Shown piece after piece: positions 1 to 9,418 of a stretch of 43,518 bases of DNA. The stretch comes from an uncultured Verrucomicrobiales bacterium (GTDB lineage: Bacteria; Verrucomicrobiota; Verrucomicrobiae; Limisphaerales; CANJSG01): positions 1 through 43,518 of the forward strand of contig CAMLMI010000003.1 in assembly GCA_946480965.1 (NCBI GenBank), in the 5' to 3' direction. The number at the start of each line of letters is the position of its first letter. The first letter of the stretch is position 1. The notes under the pieces were generated by a model. The model worked only from the letters and a program-made list of their open reading frames with translations, was not told the origin of the DNA and made no database searches. The position numbers and the translations under genes are program-made.

Positions 1-33
1 CGCGCTCCCTTCGTGGTGCCGAACCGGGTCTGA
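1..33 (+). CDS. Possible 3' end of an upstream gene
   Basis: Reading from base 1 gives RAPFVVPNRV and then TGA, followed 19 bases later by a strong plus-strand terminator, so a plus-strand gene should end about here. Frame 2 is an alternative: it stays open to a TAG at 50-52, directly against the hairpin. Too little is present to name a product or to decide between the two frames. Confidence 0.3.
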   Translation, partial: RAPFVVPNRV

Positions 34-52
34 GCCCGGCGCTCCGTTTTAG

Positions 53-86
53 AGCCCTTCCCGCCGTGCTGGTGGGAAGGGCTTTT
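53..86 (+). terminator. Rho-independent terminator of the gene left of the window
   Basis: A perfect 10-bp stem (AGCCCTTCCC at 53-62 with GGGAAGGGCT at 74-83) encloses an 11-base loop and runs into TTTT. The T-run lies on the plus strand, so it serves a gene entering from the left. Confidence 0.8.
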
Positions 87-137
87 CGTTCCAAGACACT
101 CAATGCCCGGACCGGGAGGCAGTCGGTTCCGGGCACG

Positions 138-168
138 AAAAAGGGTGCTGGAGTTTCCTCCAGCACCC
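138..168 (-). terminator. Rho-independent terminator of the secreted multidomain protein
   Basis: An 11-bp perfect stem (143-153 with 158-168) and a TTTC/GAAA tetraloop are followed on the minus strand by five T (138-142). It lies 30 bases past the stop codon at 198. Confidence 0.85.
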
Positions 169-197
169 GGTGACGGGTGGCGTTTGGAATCGCGCGG

Positions 198-2096
198 TTA
201 CTGGACGGTGACGCTGCTGGAGGTGCCGGCGGCTTTCGCGGTGCCGGTCAGGTTCGTGACCGAAACGGTGAAGCTGCCGGTGTTTCCGAAGGTGATGTTG
301 AACGTGCCGGTGCCGTTGACCAACGCTGGGTTGGTGGGGAACAGGGCGGATTCATCCGTGCTGGTGAAGGACAGGGTGTCGGTCACGCCGTTGACCTTCT
401 GCCAAGTGTCGTTCACCGCGTTGACGACGACCGGAACCTCGACCCCGGCGGTCTGGGCCGTGGGCGTGCCGGTCTTGCCGGTGGGCGTGCCGGGAGCGGC
501 GATCTCGCCCGGGAGCAGCACCTGGAGCTTGGTGGCGGTGCGTTGCTGGAGGACGAAGAAGCCGTTGCCGCCCGCAGGCAGGTTGGTGGTGGCGACGAAG
601 GCGTTGCGGGTGCTGCCGGCGAGGGCCAGGGGAACGTTGAGATCATACCAACCGTTGTTGAGGTTCGAGGAGGCCAAGAGGCTGTAGCCCGCGTCGGGCA
701 CGCCCCAACTCACCTGGTAGCCGCTGCTGGTCAGGATGGAGATGCCGGTGGCGTTGTCCATGCGACGGGTCCAGAGATCGGGGTTCACCGGTCCCTGCGC
801 GCCGTCATAGACGGTGGTGAAGCCGTCCTGGAGCACGGTGTTGTTGCCGACGGTGATCTTGAACTCGCCGAAGGTGGACGAGTAGCCGATGAGCGGGATC
901 TGGTTGGGCTGGACGCCGAAGGACGCCGTCATCCCGGTGGCGGGCCGGAAGAGCTCGGCGTGCTCGGCGGACATGTTGAAGTTGGTGCTCGCGCCGCCGG
1001 GGCCGGTCAGCGTGATGTTCGTGTTGTTCTGGAAGCGCAGGCTCCAGACGCCGAGGGGCGAGGGCACGCCGAGGGTGCCGATCACGCCGTCACCATACAT
1101 CATGGCGTTGCCGTTCGGCTGGTTCACCTTGTAGCGGAAGGTGGCGTTGCCCGTGCCGTCGGGGTTCTGACGGATGTCGAGGAAGACGGCGGTGGGATCG
1201 GAGTAGTCCGGGGAGTTGCCGGTGCCCGCGTCTGGCACGAGGAAGAGGTGGTTCTGGAACGCGCTGATCTTGGGGGATTCGACGAGCGTCAGCGAGTAGG
1301 TGACGGGCTCGGGGTTGTCGATCCACCAGGTGGACTGGGCCTCGGCGGAGGTGGCGGCGATGTTCTGGCGCTGGTATTCGCCACCGGCGTTGGCCGTGAA
1401 CTTCACGCCGCGCGCGTCGCTCCGGGTGATCGACATGGTGGGGATCGGGGGCGGGGCGTCCGAGGCGATGAGCTTGATGTTGTCGATCCAGAAATTGAAC
1501 GTGCCGCTGAGGCCGTTGGCCGCACCGCCGCCGGGCTGCCATTTCTTGAAGATGAGTCCGGCGAACGAGGGCTTGTTCACGGGGATCGGCACCGTGATCC
1601 GCTGCCAGGTCGCCGCACCGGTCAAGGTCGGCGCGGGACTGAGCCATTCCTGGCTCCAACCGGCGGGCAAGATGCCCATGTTGAAGCCCGCATCGGGTCC
1701 GGAGTTGATCTGCTCCGGGGTCACGGTATTGGCCGGGTCCCAGAGGATGTCGAACTCGACGGCGCTGTAGTCGGTCGGAGAGACGACAGTGCCGCCGTTC
1801 CACGCGCTGCCGGCGAGGGAGAAGCCGATGGCGTATTGGTTGTCGCTCAGGCTGTTGTCGAAGGTCAGGTTGAACTTCACCGAGCCCGGGGAGGTGCCGC
1901 CGCCCGCGTCCTTTTCGCCGTCCCAGACGACTTCGCGGTTCATGCCGCCCCACCACAGCCAGAAGGCACCGGCGGAGGTGTCGGCGTCGAAGGTGTTGAC
2001 GACCAGGTCCTCCGCCGCATGGCTCGCGGCGGTGCCCATCAACAGCGCACCGGCGGTGGCCAGGGCAGAAAGATGCTTCAAGGAGTGTCTCTTCAT
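198..2096 (-). CDS. Secreted multidomain protein, function unknown
   Basis: A 632-residue exported protein. A signal peptide is clear: MKRH, a hydrophobic [13 protein letters not shown] stretch, then a likely cut after ASHA (about residue 27). Residues about 30-210 look like a beta-sandwich of the galactose-binding or carbohydrate-binding kind, with many W, G and N residues and ending in [10 protein letters not shown], a phrase common at the end of such modules. The middle (about 220-450) is another beta-rich stretch. Residues about 450-540 end in FFVLQQR, similar to a C-terminal repeat seen in many Verrucomicrobia secreted proteins. The last 90 residues ([16 protein letters not shown]) read as an Ig/cadherin-like strand set. 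No catalytic motif is visible. A minus-strand TATAGT at 2171-2176 is a possible -10. The gene stands alone, with its own terminator. A role in binding a glycan or the cell surface is inference from folds only. Confidence 0.85.
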   Translation of the reverse strand: MKRHSLKHLSALATAGALLMGTAASHAAEDLVVNTFDADTSAGAFWLWWGGMNREVVWDGEKDAGGGTSPGSVKFNLTFDNSLSDNQYAIGFSLAGSAWNGGTVVSPTDYSAVEFDILWDPANTVTPEQINSGPDAGFNMGILPAGWSQEWLSPAPTLTGAATWQRITVPIPVNKPSFAGLIFKKWQPGGGAANGLSGTFNFWIDNIKLIASDAPPPIPTMSITRSDARGVKFTANAGGEYQRQNIAATSAEAQSTWWIDNPEPVTYSLTLVESPKISAFQNHLFLVPDAGTGNSPDYSDPTAVFLDIRQNPDGTGNATFRYKVNQPNGNAMMYGDGVIGTLGVPSPLGVWSLRFQNNTNITLTGPGGASTNFNMSAEHAELFRPATGMTASFGVQPNQIPLIGYSSTFGEFKITVGNNTVLQDGFTTVYDGAQGPVNPDLWTRRMDNATGISILTSSGYQVSWGVPDAGYSLLASSNLNNGWYDLNVPLALAGSTRNAFVATTNLPAGGNGFFVLQQRTATKLQVLLPGEIAAPGTPTGKTGTPTAQTAGVEVPVVVNAVNDTWQKVNGVTDTLSFTSTDESALFPTNPALVNGTGTFNITFGNTGSFTVSVTNLTGTAKAAGTSSSVTVQ

Positions 2097-2242
2097 AGAA
2101 TGGGTCTCGTGGTGCAGACGTAATCCCTATGGACGGGATGCTTGCGTTTCCGGGGATTCGTGTGCTGTGGACTATAGGGATCGCGTCCCGGACCGCATGT
2201 CCCCAAAAGCCGTTACAGTGGACCCGCGTGCGCATCCCGGCA

Positions 2243-2272
2243 TTGCGCCGGTCCGGTGGAACTCCCTAGCCT
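2243..2272 (+). promoter_or_regulatory. Leaderless-type promoter of the LOG gene
   Basis: TTGCGC (2243-2248), 18 bases, then TAGCCT (2267-2272), and only CCGCGC before the ATG at 2279. The same geometry and nearly the same bases precede lpxI at 36490. Transcription from this -10 would begin at or next to the start codon, and no Shine-Dalgarno sequence is present. The promoter role is inferred from spacing and from the second copy. Confidence 0.5.
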
Positions 2273-2278
2273 CCGCGC

Positions 2279-3310
2279 ATGGACAAGCCCGAGAAGAGCG
2301 CGATCGATCCCGAACTGAAACGCCGCATCCGCGACCTCATCGCGTTCAAGGGCGGCGGCTACAACGAGGACGACGTGGAGGACATCGTCCACAACGCGCT
2401 CAAGCTCCTGACCGACGTGCAGAACCGGGGCGACGTGCGCGTGATCCGCACCGCCATCCGCGAGCTGCGCTATTCGTTCCGCCTCTTCGAGCCCTACGCC
2501 GACCGCCGCAAGGTCACGATCTTCGGCTCCGCCCGCCTCAAGCCGGAAAAGCCGGAATACGTCCAGTGCGTCGAACTTGCCCGGCAAGTGGCCGCTGCCG
2601 GCTACATGGTCATCACCGGGGCCGGCCCGGGCATCATGCAGGCCGGGCACGAAGGCGCGGGCGTGGAGAACAGCTTCGGCGCGAACATCCGCCTGCCCTG
2701 GGAACAATCGGCCAATCCCATCATCGAGAAGGACAAGAAGCTCATCACCTTCAAATACTTCTTCACCCGCAAGCTGATCTTCGTCCGCAACTCCGACGCG
2801 ATCATCCTGTTCCCCGGCGGCTTCGGCACCATGGACGAAGGCTACGAAGCGTTGACCCTGATGCAGACCGGCAAGAGCCGTCCGATGCCGCTCGTGTTGG
2901 TGGACCGCCCCGGCGGCACCTATTGGAAGACGTGGGACAAGAACATCCGCGAGCACCTGCTGCGCGACCAGTTGATCTCCCCGGACGACCTGAACCTCTA
3001 CCAGATCACCGACAGCCCGGAGCAGGCGGTGAAGTGGGTCACGCGCTTCTACCGGAACTACCAGTCCCAGCGCTTCGTCCGCGACCTGCTCGTCATCCGC
3101 CTGAAGAACCGGCCGTCGGATTCCGCCGTCGAAGCCTTGAACGAGGACTTCGGCGACATCGTGGCGGGCGACAAATTCCGCGTGATCGAACCCACGCCGG
3201 AGGAGCGGGACGACAACGACTCGCTCGAACTGAACCGTTTGGCCTTTGGCTTCAACCGGCGCGACTATGGACGCCTGCGCCAGTTGATCGATGTGCTGAA
3301 CGGGTTCTGA
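2279..3310 (+). CDS. LOG-family protein (TIGR00730-type Rossmann fold)
   Basis: A 343-residue soluble protein of the LOG/'lysine decarboxylase-like' family. Members are nucleoside 5'-monophosphate phosphoribohydrolases (cytokinin-activating LOG in plants, PpnN in E. coli) rather than decarboxylases. The signature PGGFGTMDE lies at residues 179-187, with the phosphate-binding parts GSAR (83-86) and GAGPGIMQA (114-122). An N-terminal helical region of about 75 residues and a C-terminal tail of about 100 residues make it longer than minimal LOG proteins (about 190), closer to the larger bacterial type. I infer nucleotide salvage or hydrolysis; the exact substrate cannot be read from sequence. 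The ATG at 2279 is preceded by CCGCGC with no ribosome site, consistent with a leaderless message. It ends at a shared terminator with the convergent lipoprotein. Confidence 0.9.
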   Translation: MDKPEKSAIDPELKRRIRDLIAFKGGGYNEDDVEDIVHNALKLLTDVQNRGDVRVIRTAIRELRYSFRLFEPYADRRKVTIFGSARLKPEKPEYVQCVELARQVAAAGYMVITGAGPGIMQAGHEGAGVENSFGANIRLPWEQSANPIIEKDKKLITFKYFFTRKLIFVRNSDAIILFPGGFGTMDEGYEALTLMQTGKSRPMPLVLVDRPGGTYWKTWDKNIREHLLRDQLISPDDLNLYQITDSPEQAVKWVTRFYRNYQSQRFVRDLLVIRLKNRPSDSAVEALNEDFGDIVAGDKFRVIEPTPEERDDNDSLELNRLAFGFNRRDYGRLRQLIDVLNGF

Positions 3311-3356
3311 TCGGGAAGGCGGAGGCCACCGTCCACGCCTCCGGTTCCTGGAAAGC

Positions 3357-3389
3357 AAAAGGCCGCAACGGAACCCCGTTGCGGCCTTT
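3357..3389. terminator. Bidirectional terminator between the LOG and lipoprotein genes
   Basis: An 11-bp perfect stem (GGCCGCAACGG at 3361-3371 with 3376-3386) and a 4-base loop are flanked by AAAA on the left and TTT on the right. It sits between two convergent genes, so it can end both transcripts. Confidence 0.85.
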
Positions 3390-3408
3390 CCATGTCGTTC
3401 AGAAACGC

Positions 3409-3801
3409 TCAGCGCATGGTCGCGAGCTGGAGGGCGATCTGCTTGGAGATCTCGGCGGTCATGTCGATGTCCGTGTTGCCGCCACGGGTGCGGACCTGGG
3501 TGGAGACTTCGATGGTCTTGGGATCGACTTCGAGCACGCGGACCCAGACGTAGTTCTCGGAGACGCGGGCAGTGACGGTCTGGAGCACGGCGTCGTCGCT
3601 CGTGATCTGTCCGAGGCGGCCCAGCACGACGCGGGTGGCGGCGATGCCCTGCTGCACGCTGCGCTCGTAGCGGCTGTTGATCGTGTCCTTCTTGAAGGGA
3701 TTGGCGGTGGCCTTGGTCCGGCCGTCGAGGGTTCCCACGCAGCCGGTCGTCAGGGTGGCGAGCGCGGACATCACAATGGCAAGAGCGGCAAATCGTTTCA
3801 T
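3409..3801 (-). CDS. Small lipoprotein, DUF3568-like
   Basis: A 130-residue protein beginning [10 protein letters not shown], with a short hydrophobic segment and a lipobox-like TTGC whose Cys is residue 21, so probably lipid-anchored in the envelope. The Thr at -3 is not the most usual residue. The body (about residues 45-128) alternates strands and helices ([26 protein letters not shown], split here by my reading, then an amphipathic C-terminal helix). This matches the general look of DUF3568 proteins, a family of unknown role; that assignment is from memory of the pattern. The frame stays open far upstream, antisense to purL, but the signal sequence fixes this start. It is divergent from purL with a 156-base gap. 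Confidence 0.8.
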   Translation of the reverse strand: MKRFAALAIVMSALATLTTGCVGTLDGRTKATANPFKKDTINSRYERSVQQGIAATRVVLGRLGQITSDDAVLQTVTARVSENYVWVRVLEVDPKTIEVSTQVRTRGGNTDIDMTAEISKQIALQLATMR

Positions 3802-3957
3802 TGGCGCAGATGCAAGCACATGGCCCCGGGCCGTCAAGCTGTAAGCCTGAAAGCCCGTTTCGGAGCGGCGAAGCGCTTGCCCTGCGACGGGGGAGGTTCC
3901 AATGTCGCCCCCGTTTCGACGGTCCCGGCCAAGCGCCGCCCGCCGATCCCGACCCAA

Positions 3958-6297
3958 ATGAACGAGCCCGCGATCACGCCCGAACTGGTAGCCAAACACA
4001 ACCTGACGCCCGACGAGTATCAGAAGGTCCTCGAGATCCTCGGCCGCACGCCCACCTACACCGAGCTGGGCATCTTCTCCGTCATGTGGTCGGAGCACTG
4101 CTCCTACAAGAACACGCGGCCGGTGCTGAAAACCTTCCCGACCAAGGGCGAGAAGATCCTCGTCGGCGCGGGCGAGGAAAACGCCGGCATCATCGACGTG
4201 GGCGACGGCGTGGCCATCGCGTTCAAGATCGAGTCGCACAACCATCCGAGCGCCGTCGAACCCTTCCAAGGCGCGGCCACGGGCGTAGGCGGCATCATCC
4301 GCGACATCTTCACCATGGGCGCCCGGCCGGTCGCCGCGCTGAATTCGCTCCGCTTCGGCGAACTCTCGAATCCCGAAGTGCGCCGCCTCTTCTCGGGCGT
4401 CGTTTCCGGCATCGCCCATTACGGCAATTGCTTCGGCATCCCGACGATCGCCGGCGAGGTCTATTTCGACAAAAGCTACGAGGGCAACCCTTTGGTCAAC
4501 GCCTTCGCGCTCGGCGTGCTGCGCCACGACCAGATCACGCGCGGCGCGGCCAAGGGCGTGGGCAACCCGGTCTTCTACGTCGGGCCCGCCACGGGCCGTG
4601 ACGGTCTCGCGGGCGCGGCCTTCGCCTCGCAGGATTTGACCGAGGAATCCGCCGAGCAGCAGCGCGGCGCGGTGCAGGTGGGCGATCCCTTCATGGAGAA
4701 GCTCGTCTGCGAAGCGTGCCTCGAGCTGCTCGCCACCGGTTGCGTGGCCGGCATGCAGGACATGGGCGCGGCCGGATTGACCTGCTCGACCTGCGAAACC
4801 GCCGCCCGCGCGGGCACGGGCATCGAGATCGAGTTGGACAAGGTGCCGCAGCGCGCGCCGAACATGTCCAGCTACGAGATCATGCTCAGCGAATCGCAAG
4901 AGCGGATGTTGATCGTGGTCCACAAGGGCCAGGAGGAAGCGGTGAAACGCATCTTCGACAAGTGGGACCTGCCTTGGGCCGAGATCGGCGTCGTGACCAA
5001 CACCGGCCGCATGGTTGTCCGCCACGGCGGAAAGGTCGTTGTCGATGTGCCGGCCGCGAAGCTGGCCGACGAAGCGCCCGTCTATCAGCGCGAATCCAAG
5101 GAAGCCGCCTACATGGCCGGCGTCCGCGCCTTCCGCCTCGACGGCATCGCCGACACCAAGGACGCCGGCAGCGACCTGCGCAAGCTGCTCGCCAATCATT
5201 CCATCGCGTCTAAGAACTGGGTCTATCGCCAATACGACCACATGGTGCGCGACGGTTCCGTCGTCTGCCCCGGCAGCGATGCGGCGGTCATCCGCATCAA
5301 GGGCGACAGCCTCCCCATCACCAAGGCCGAGTATGCCGCGAAGCAAGCGGGCCAGCCTGTGCCCGTCACCGTGGTGCCTGACAAGTTCGTGGCCTTCACC
5401 GTGGACTGCAACGGCGGCTACGTTTACCTCGACCCGTATGAAGGCGGCAAAGCGGCCATCACCGAGGCCTGCCGCAACCTCGCCTGCACCGGCGCGGTGC
5501 CCGTGGGTTCGACCGACAACCTCAACTTCGGCAACCCGCACTATCCCGAGATCTTCTGGCAGTTGAAGGAATCCGTCCGCGGAATGGCCGAAGGTTGTCG
5601 CGTCTTCGAAGCCCCCGTCACTGGTGGCAACGTCTCGCTCTACAACCAGCGCGGCGCGCTCGGCGCCATCGACCCCACGCCGACCGTGGCCGTCGTCGGC
5701 ATCATCGACGATCCGAAGCACATCACGACGCAGTGGTTCAAAGACGAGGGCGACGCCATCATCCTGCTCGGCACGCCGGTGGACACCGCCGATCCGCTCC
5801 AGGGCCTCGGTGGCAGCTCCTACCTGAAGACCGTCCACGGCCAGAAGACCGGCCTGCCTCCGCGCGTCGATCTTGCCGCCGCGAAGACGTTGCACGACAC
5901 CACGCTCAACCTGATCCGGGCCGGCTTGGTGAAGAGCGCGCACGACGCGAGCGAAGGCGGCTTGGCCGTCGCGCTGGCCGAGAGCTGCTTCAGCCAGCAG
6001 CAGGCCAAGGACACCTTCCGCTTCATCGGCGCGTCGGTGGAACTTCCCGCCGTGGCCGGCGCCCGCGTGGACGCGCTGCTCTTCGGCGAAACCCAGAACC
6101 GCATCGTCCTGTCCGTGGCCCCGGCCAACGTGGACGCCGTCCTCGCCCAAGCCAAAGCCGCCGGCGTGCCCGCAGCGAAGATCGGCACCGTTGGCGGCGC
6201 GTCGCTCACGATCAAAGCCGGCGCGACCACGTTCTCGTCCAAGGTCGCCGAACTCCACGACATCTGGTGGAACAGCATCGCCCGCGCGATGGCGTGA
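3958..6297 (+). CDS. purL: Phosphoribosylformylglycinamidine synthase subunit PurL
   Basis: A 779-residue enzyme of purine synthesis. It converts FGAR, glutamine-derived ammonia and ATP to FGAM in the cytosol. Length and domain order (two AIR-synthase N/C pairs) match the small PurL form, about 740 residues in Bacillus, which works with separate PurQ and PurS; neither is in this window. Typical signs are [13 protein letters not shown] near the N-terminus, [21 protein letters not shown] in the first AIRS domain, GGNVSLYN, and [16 protein letters not shown] near the C-terminus. The frame is open for over 2 kb upstream through the LOG gene, but homology begins only at the ATG at 3958 ([21 protein letters not shown]). 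No good Shine-Dalgarno sequence is present. It is monocistronic, with its own terminator downstream. Confidence 0.97.
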   Translation: MNEPAITPELVAKHNLTPDEYQKVLEILGRTPTYTELGIFSVMWSEHCSYKNTRPVLKTFPTKGEKILVGAGEENAGIIDVGDGVAIAFKIESHNHPSAVEPFQGAATGVGGIIRDIFTMGARPVAALNSLRFGELSNPEVRRLFSGVVSGIAHYGNCFGIPTIAGEVYFDKSYEGNPLVNAFALGVLRHDQITRGAAKGVGNPVFYVGPATGRDGLAGAAFASQDLTEESAEQQRGAVQVGDPFMEKLVCEACLELLATGCVAGMQDMGAAGLTCSTCETAARAGTGIEIELDKVPQRAPNMSSYEIMLSESQERMLIVVHKGQEEAVKRIFDKWDLPWAEIGVVTNTGRMVVRHGGKVVVDVPAAKLADEAPVYQRESKEAAYMAGVRAFRLDGIADTKDAGSDLRKLLANHSIASKNWVYRQYDHMVRDGSVVCPGSDAAVIRIKGDSLPITKAEYAAKQAGQPVPVTVVPDKFVAFTVDCNGGYVYLDPYEGGKAAITEACRNLACTGAVPVGSTDNLNFGNPHYPEIFWQLKESVRGMAEGCRVFEAPVTGGNVSLYNQRGALGAIDPTPTVAVVGIIDDPKHITTQWFKDEGDAIILLGTPVDTADPLQGLGGSSYLKTVHGQKTGLPPRVDLAAAKTLHDTTLNLIRAGLVKSAHDASEGGLAVALAESCFSQQQAKDTFRFIGASVELPAVAGARVDALLFGETQNRIVLSVAPANVDAVLAQAKAAGVPAAKIGTVGGASLTIKAGATTFSSKVAELHDIWWNSIARAMA

Positions 6298-6327
6298 GCC
6301 GAGGTAGCACGATCCCGCGAACGACGA

Positions 6328-6350
6328 AGCCCGGCCACCGGCCGGGCTTT
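6328..6350 (+). terminator. Rho-independent terminator of purL
   Basis: A 9-bp stem AGCCCGGCC/GGCCGGGCT (6328-6336 and 6340-6348) with a 3-base loop, followed by TTTCTGTTGT. It starts 31 bases past the purL stop. Confidence 0.8.
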
Positions 6351-6408
6351 CTGTTGTCCGAAGAGGAGATGGTCCGGAGGACGACGGATGGTTCGTCCGC
6401 GCTTCGGT

Positions 6409-7209
6409 TCACCGCCCCGATTGCTGGAACGGGCCGCGCGGCGCGGTGTAGCCCTTGTGCCACGTGTAGGTGGTCAGGAGCTTGTCCAACCGGCTCGTTT
6501 CCACGTGGCCGTCGATGCAGAAGAGGTTGATCGTCGCGGATTGCAGCGTGGGTTTGCCGCCGTGCCGGGCGATGGTGCAGCGGGCGATGCCGCCCTGTTG
6601 CTGGTTGCCGGTCAGAAGATTCTGCGCGGGAAGATCCGTCGCCTTGGCCCAGAGATCGGGCCAGATGGCGTCCATGAACATCGGGGTCGTGACCGGGTTC
6701 TGGATCTGGGTTTCGGATTCAAAATAGTTCCTCCGCTCCGGTTCCCATTGGGACGCGCCTTGGTAGGAATACATCCAGCCGTTGATGGCGTAGGCTCCGG
6801 CGTAGCGGGCGTTTTCTGAGCCCCAGGTCCAGGCGGTGCGGGCGTTGCCGGCGTTGGAGCCGGTCTGGTTTTTCGGGGGCTCGGAGACGCCGGGGCAAAG
6901 CCGGATGGTGTCCACGTTGGAGTAATACTGGATCAAGGTCTCCATCCAGAGCGTCTGCACGCCGCCGTAGAAGATGCCCCGGCCGCCGTGGTCGCCGTGA
7001 TACATGCGGGCGGCCACGCCCAGTTGGCGCAGGTTGTTCACGCACTGGATCTGCTTGGCCTTGGCCTTGGACCGGGAGAGCGCGGGCAGCGCCATCGACG
7101 CCAGCACCGCCACGATGCCGATGACCACCAGCAGCTCCACGAGGGTGAAAGCGCGCGCCGCACCGGAACGGGTCCGGTGGTGGAATGCGGGGCGCGGCTG
7201 GGCCGACAT
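6409..7209 (-). CDS. Pseudopilin-like secreted protein (prepilin-type N-terminus)
   Basis: A 266-residue protein whose N-terminus carries a class III / type II pseudopilin signal: a basic leader with many Arg, then [19 protein letters not shown] (about residues 20-38), where a prepilin peptidase would cut before the Phe. The residue before Phe is Ala rather than the usual Gly. After the transmembrane helix come [15 protein letters not shown] and, near the end, [10 protein letters not shown], which together mark the large verrucomicrobial/planctomycete family of 'prepilin-type processing-associated' proteins with an H-X9-DG end. The role of this expanded family is not settled; insertion in the inner membrane or in a pseudopilus is inferred. 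The gene stands alone and is divergent from argF. Confidence 0.9.
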   Translation of the reverse strand: MSAQPRPAFHHRTRSGAARAFTLVELLVVIGIVAVLASMALPALSRSKAKAKQIQCVNNLRQLGVAARMYHGDHGGRGIFYGGVQTLWMETLIQYYSNVDTIRLCPGVSEPPKNQTGSNAGNARTAWTWGSENARYAGAYAINGWMYSYQGASQWEPERRNYFESETQIQNPVTTPMFMDAIWPDLWAKATDLPAQNLLTGNQQQGGIARCTIARHGGKPTLQSATINLFCIDGHVETSRLDKLLTTYTWHKGYTAPRGPFQQSGR

Positions 7210-7356
7210 GGCTTCGTCTCTAACTCCGCGTCGTGCTGCCGCCAGCGAGCGACTTGGTGCACAGGCGGTGGGCGTGTGACGGCACCGTCATTTTCCGGTC
7301 CAGGCCGGGATTTTCTGGTGACGAGCGGAGCGGGTTTTGCTTAATTCTGCCCCTTT

Positions 7357-7378
7357 CCCGATGGGCGGTTCCATCGGG
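7357..7378 (+). promoter_or_regulatory. Hairpin in the argF leader
   Basis: A perfect 8-bp stem CCCGATGG/CCATCGGG with a 6-base loop, ending 34 bases before the argF start codon. No T-run follows, so it is not a simple terminator. A role in mRNA stability or regulation is possible but unsupported. Confidence 0.3.
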
Positions 7379-7412
7379 GCGAGCCGTTTGGAACCTCGTT
7401 GTCCGCAGAGTC

Positions 7413-8306
7413 ATGAAGCATTTGTTGAGTTTGGAGACCATGCCCGTGGAGGGGATGGAGTGGGTGCTGCACAACACCGCCGCCTTCAAGGCCGCGCGCG
7501 GTCGCGACGCCAAGCCGCTGGCCGGGCAGACCTGGGCCATGATCTTCTCCAAATCCTCCACCCGCACCCGGGTGAGCTTCGAGGTCGGCATCCACGAACT
7601 GGGCGGTCGGCCGCTCTTCCTCAACGCCGGCGACATCCAGCTCGGCCGGGGCGAACCGATCAAGGACACCGCCCGCGTCCTCGGCCGCATGGTCCACGGC
7701 GCGGTCATCCGCACCTTCGCCCAGGCCGATGTCGATGAGTTTGCCAAGTTCTCCAAGGTGCCGACGGTCAACGCCCTGACCGACGACGAGCATCCCTGCC
7801 AGATACTGACCGACATCTTCACCTACGAGGAACGGCGCGGCTCCATCCGGGGCAAGGTCGTCACCTTTGTCGGCGACGGCGCGTGCAATGTGCCGGTTTC
7901 CTGGATCTGGGCGGCGGCCAAGCTCGGCTTCGAGCTGCGCATCGCCGCGCCCAAAGCCTACCAGCCGGACGCCGCGCTCCTGAAACGCGCCGGGGGCAGG
8001 ATCGTCTGCACCGAGGACGTGAACGCCGCCGCCGATGGGGCCGATCTGCTCTACACCGACGTCTTCGTCTCGATGGGCAAGGAAGCGGAATCCGCCGCGC
8101 GCCTGGCCGAACTCGCGCCCTACCAGATCAACACTGCCTTGGTGAAGCGCGCCAAGCCCGACGCCCTCGTCATGCACTGCCTGCCCGCCTATCGCGGCAA
8201 GGAGATCAGCGAGGAAGTGCTGGAAGCCCACGCCGACACCATCTTCACCGAGGCCGAAAACCGCCTGCACACGCAGAAGGCGATTCTCGCTTGGATGGTG
8301 GCCTAG
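7413..8306 (+). CDS. argF: Ornithine carbamoyltransferase
   Basis: A 297-residue cytosolic enzyme that makes citrulline from ornithine and carbamoyl phosphate in arginine synthesis. The carbamoyl-phosphate loop SSTRTRVSF is at residues 48-56, HPCQ at 127-130, the ornithine-side SMG at 220-222 and the HCLP loop with the catalytic Cys at 255-258. Length is normal to slightly short (about 300-330 in the family). The usual GDGNN after the linker reads GDGACNV here, so the exact amino-acid substrate could be checked, although the remaining motifs favour ornithine over acetyl- or succinyl-ornithine. The frame is open 180 bases upstream; MKHLLSLETM at 7413 fits the family. No other arginine gene is nearby. 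Confidence 0.93.
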   Translation: MKHLLSLETMPVEGMEWVLHNTAAFKAARGRDAKPLAGQTWAMIFSKSSTRTRVSFEVGIHELGGRPLFLNAGDIQLGRGEPIKDTARVLGRMVHGAVIRTFAQADVDEFAKFSKVPTVNALTDDEHPCQILTDIFTYEERRGSIRGKVVTFVGDGACNVPVSWIWAAAKLGFELRIAAPKAYQPDAALLKRAGGRIVCTEDVNAAADGADLLYTDVFVSMGKEAESAARLAELAPYQINTALVKRAKPDALVMHCLPAYRGKEISEEVLEAHADTIFTEAENRLHTQKAILAWMVA

Positions 8307-8468
8307 GAGCTTTGAAACGTCCGGTCCGTTTCCGGTGTGATCCGCTTTTGAAGCACCGAGGGAGGCGAGGTCGCCAAACAGCTCCGAGCAGTAGCCACTG
8401 GATGCCGGGCACTCCGTTCAAAGAGCAACTCGGGAGTGGCCTGCTCGCTTCTCCGGCTTGATTCCAGT

Positions 8469-9140
8469 TCAGCGCCGCTGACGGCGACGGGCCAGCAGCG
8501 CAATCGCACCGATCCCGAGGAGTGCGCCGGTGGCTGGTTCCGGCACGGGCACGATGGCGGAAAGGATGGGCTGGTCAGGCACGGAGTTGTAGGCGAGGTC
8601 GAAGATCTGGGGGCCGAACTCGCTTTCGCCGTCGCCGACGTGGTCGCGGTAGCGAATCCAGCCGTAATGATGGCCGCCACCTTCGGCCGCGAACCGCACG
8701 GCGATGGTGTGGGAACCTTCCTCCTTCAGCAGGTCAATGTAGGTGCGGGAACCGTCGTTGGCGTAGAAGCCGACGTCGGCCAAGTGTTCGGCATTGCCGG
8801 CGGACCACCAGGACGAGGCAGGGCCGATCTCTTCGCCGTCGGCAATGGCCACAGCGCCGTCGAAGGAAAACGAACCGCCGTTGAGTCCGGAGAAATAGTA
8901 GTAGCCGGAGAAACCTTCGGGTTCGGGTTCCGGGTTGTCCGGATCATCCGAGGGAAAGGGAACGACGAGGAAGCCCCTCATGTTGAAGTCTTCGGTTCCG
9001 TCTTGGTTCACATCCACCGCTTGGGGGGAGACCACGAGATTGTGGGAACCAGAGAGGCCGTAGGACCGATAGACGATGTCCCCCATGACCATGCCCGTGC
9101 TTGCCCAACCCAAAAGACCTGCCGCCAAGATTCGATTCAT
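8469..9140 (-). CDS. PEP-CTERM sorting domain protein
   Basis: A 223-residue exported protein. It has an N-terminal signal (MNRILAAGLLGWASTGMVMG) and a C-terminal PEP-CTERM tag: VPEPATGALLGIGAIALLA followed by RRRQRR. That is the Pro-Glu-Pro, hydrophobic helix and basic tail recognised by exosortase, which in this group couples proteins to the surface with exopolysaccharide. The body is beta-rich, with Asp/Gly loops (DVNQDGTEDFN, NDGSRTYIDLL) that may bind calcium; its function is unknown. The frame is open up to 9419, but the signal peptide fixes the start at 9140. The exosortase itself is not in this window. The gene is divergent from shc across a 278-base region with nested palindromes. 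Confidence 0.9.
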   Translation of the reverse strand: MNRILAAGLLGWASTGMVMGDIVYRSYGLSGSHNLVVSPQAVDVNQDGTEDFNMRGFLVVPFPSDDPDNPEPEPEGFSGYYYFSGLNGGSFSFDGAVAIADGEEIGPASSWWSAGNAEHLADVGFYANDGSRTYIDLLKEEGSHTIAVRFAAEGGGHHYGWIRYRDHVGDGESEFGPQIFDLAYNSVPDQPILSAIVPVPEPATGALLGIGAIALLARRRQRR

Positions 9141-9250
9141 AGACTCCGTGCAACCCGTATTCCGTCGCGCCCTGCCGTTGAATTCCCGCTCGATTCTTTT
9201 CAAGACGAGCGCAGGGGCAAAAACGACTCGTTGGTTAGAACGGAAATGTG

Positions 9251-9280
9251 TGTCTTGTAACAAGACAAATTTTGTCAAAA
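9251..9280. promoter_or_regulatory. Nested palindromes between PEP-CTERM gene and shc
   Basis: TGTCTTGT-A-ACAAGACA (9251-9267) is a perfect 8+1+8 palindrome. Overlapping its right arm is GACAAA-T-TTTGTC (9264-9276), and TTTTG-T-CAAAA lies at 9270-9280. The stretch is AT-rich in a GC-rich genome and lies 110 bases upstream of the PEP-CTERM start and about 140 upstream of shc. It looks like an operator pair for a dimeric regulator of one or both genes; that is inference. Confidence 0.45.
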
Positions 9281-9418
9281 CACTGCTCCTGAATTGCGTG
9301 CGGGTTGATCGATCTGCATCGGAAAGTTGGATGGAATATGTCCGCAACCAATTGGTCTCCAGTTTGTTGAAAACTTGCCCTTGCTTCGGTTCGCTTCCTT
9401 TCGCACGCTCACCGTTCA

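Noticed and set aside
177..2123. 648-codon plus-strand ORF opposite the secreted protein gene
   Set aside because: Exact antisense shadow of a gene with signal peptide; composition (Gly/Val/Arg/Asp/His-rich) is typical of GC-rich antisense frames.
1789..3957. Long N-terminal extension of purL
   Set aside because: Runs through the LOG gene in another frame and has no PurL homology; open only because of GC bias.
3409..6258. 949-codon minus-strand ORF antisense to purL joined to the lipoprotein
   Set aside because: Only its last 130 codons form a real protein with a signal sequence; the rest is antisense purL.
8307..8468. Hairpin GAAACG...CGTTTC after argF as terminator
   Set aside because: Six base pairs, 7-base loop and no T-run; not convincing.
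9273..9278. Perfect minus-strand TTGACA as -35 of the PEP-CTERM gene
   Set aside because: No acceptable -10 at 16-18 bases; the hexamer is better explained as part of the nested palindrome.
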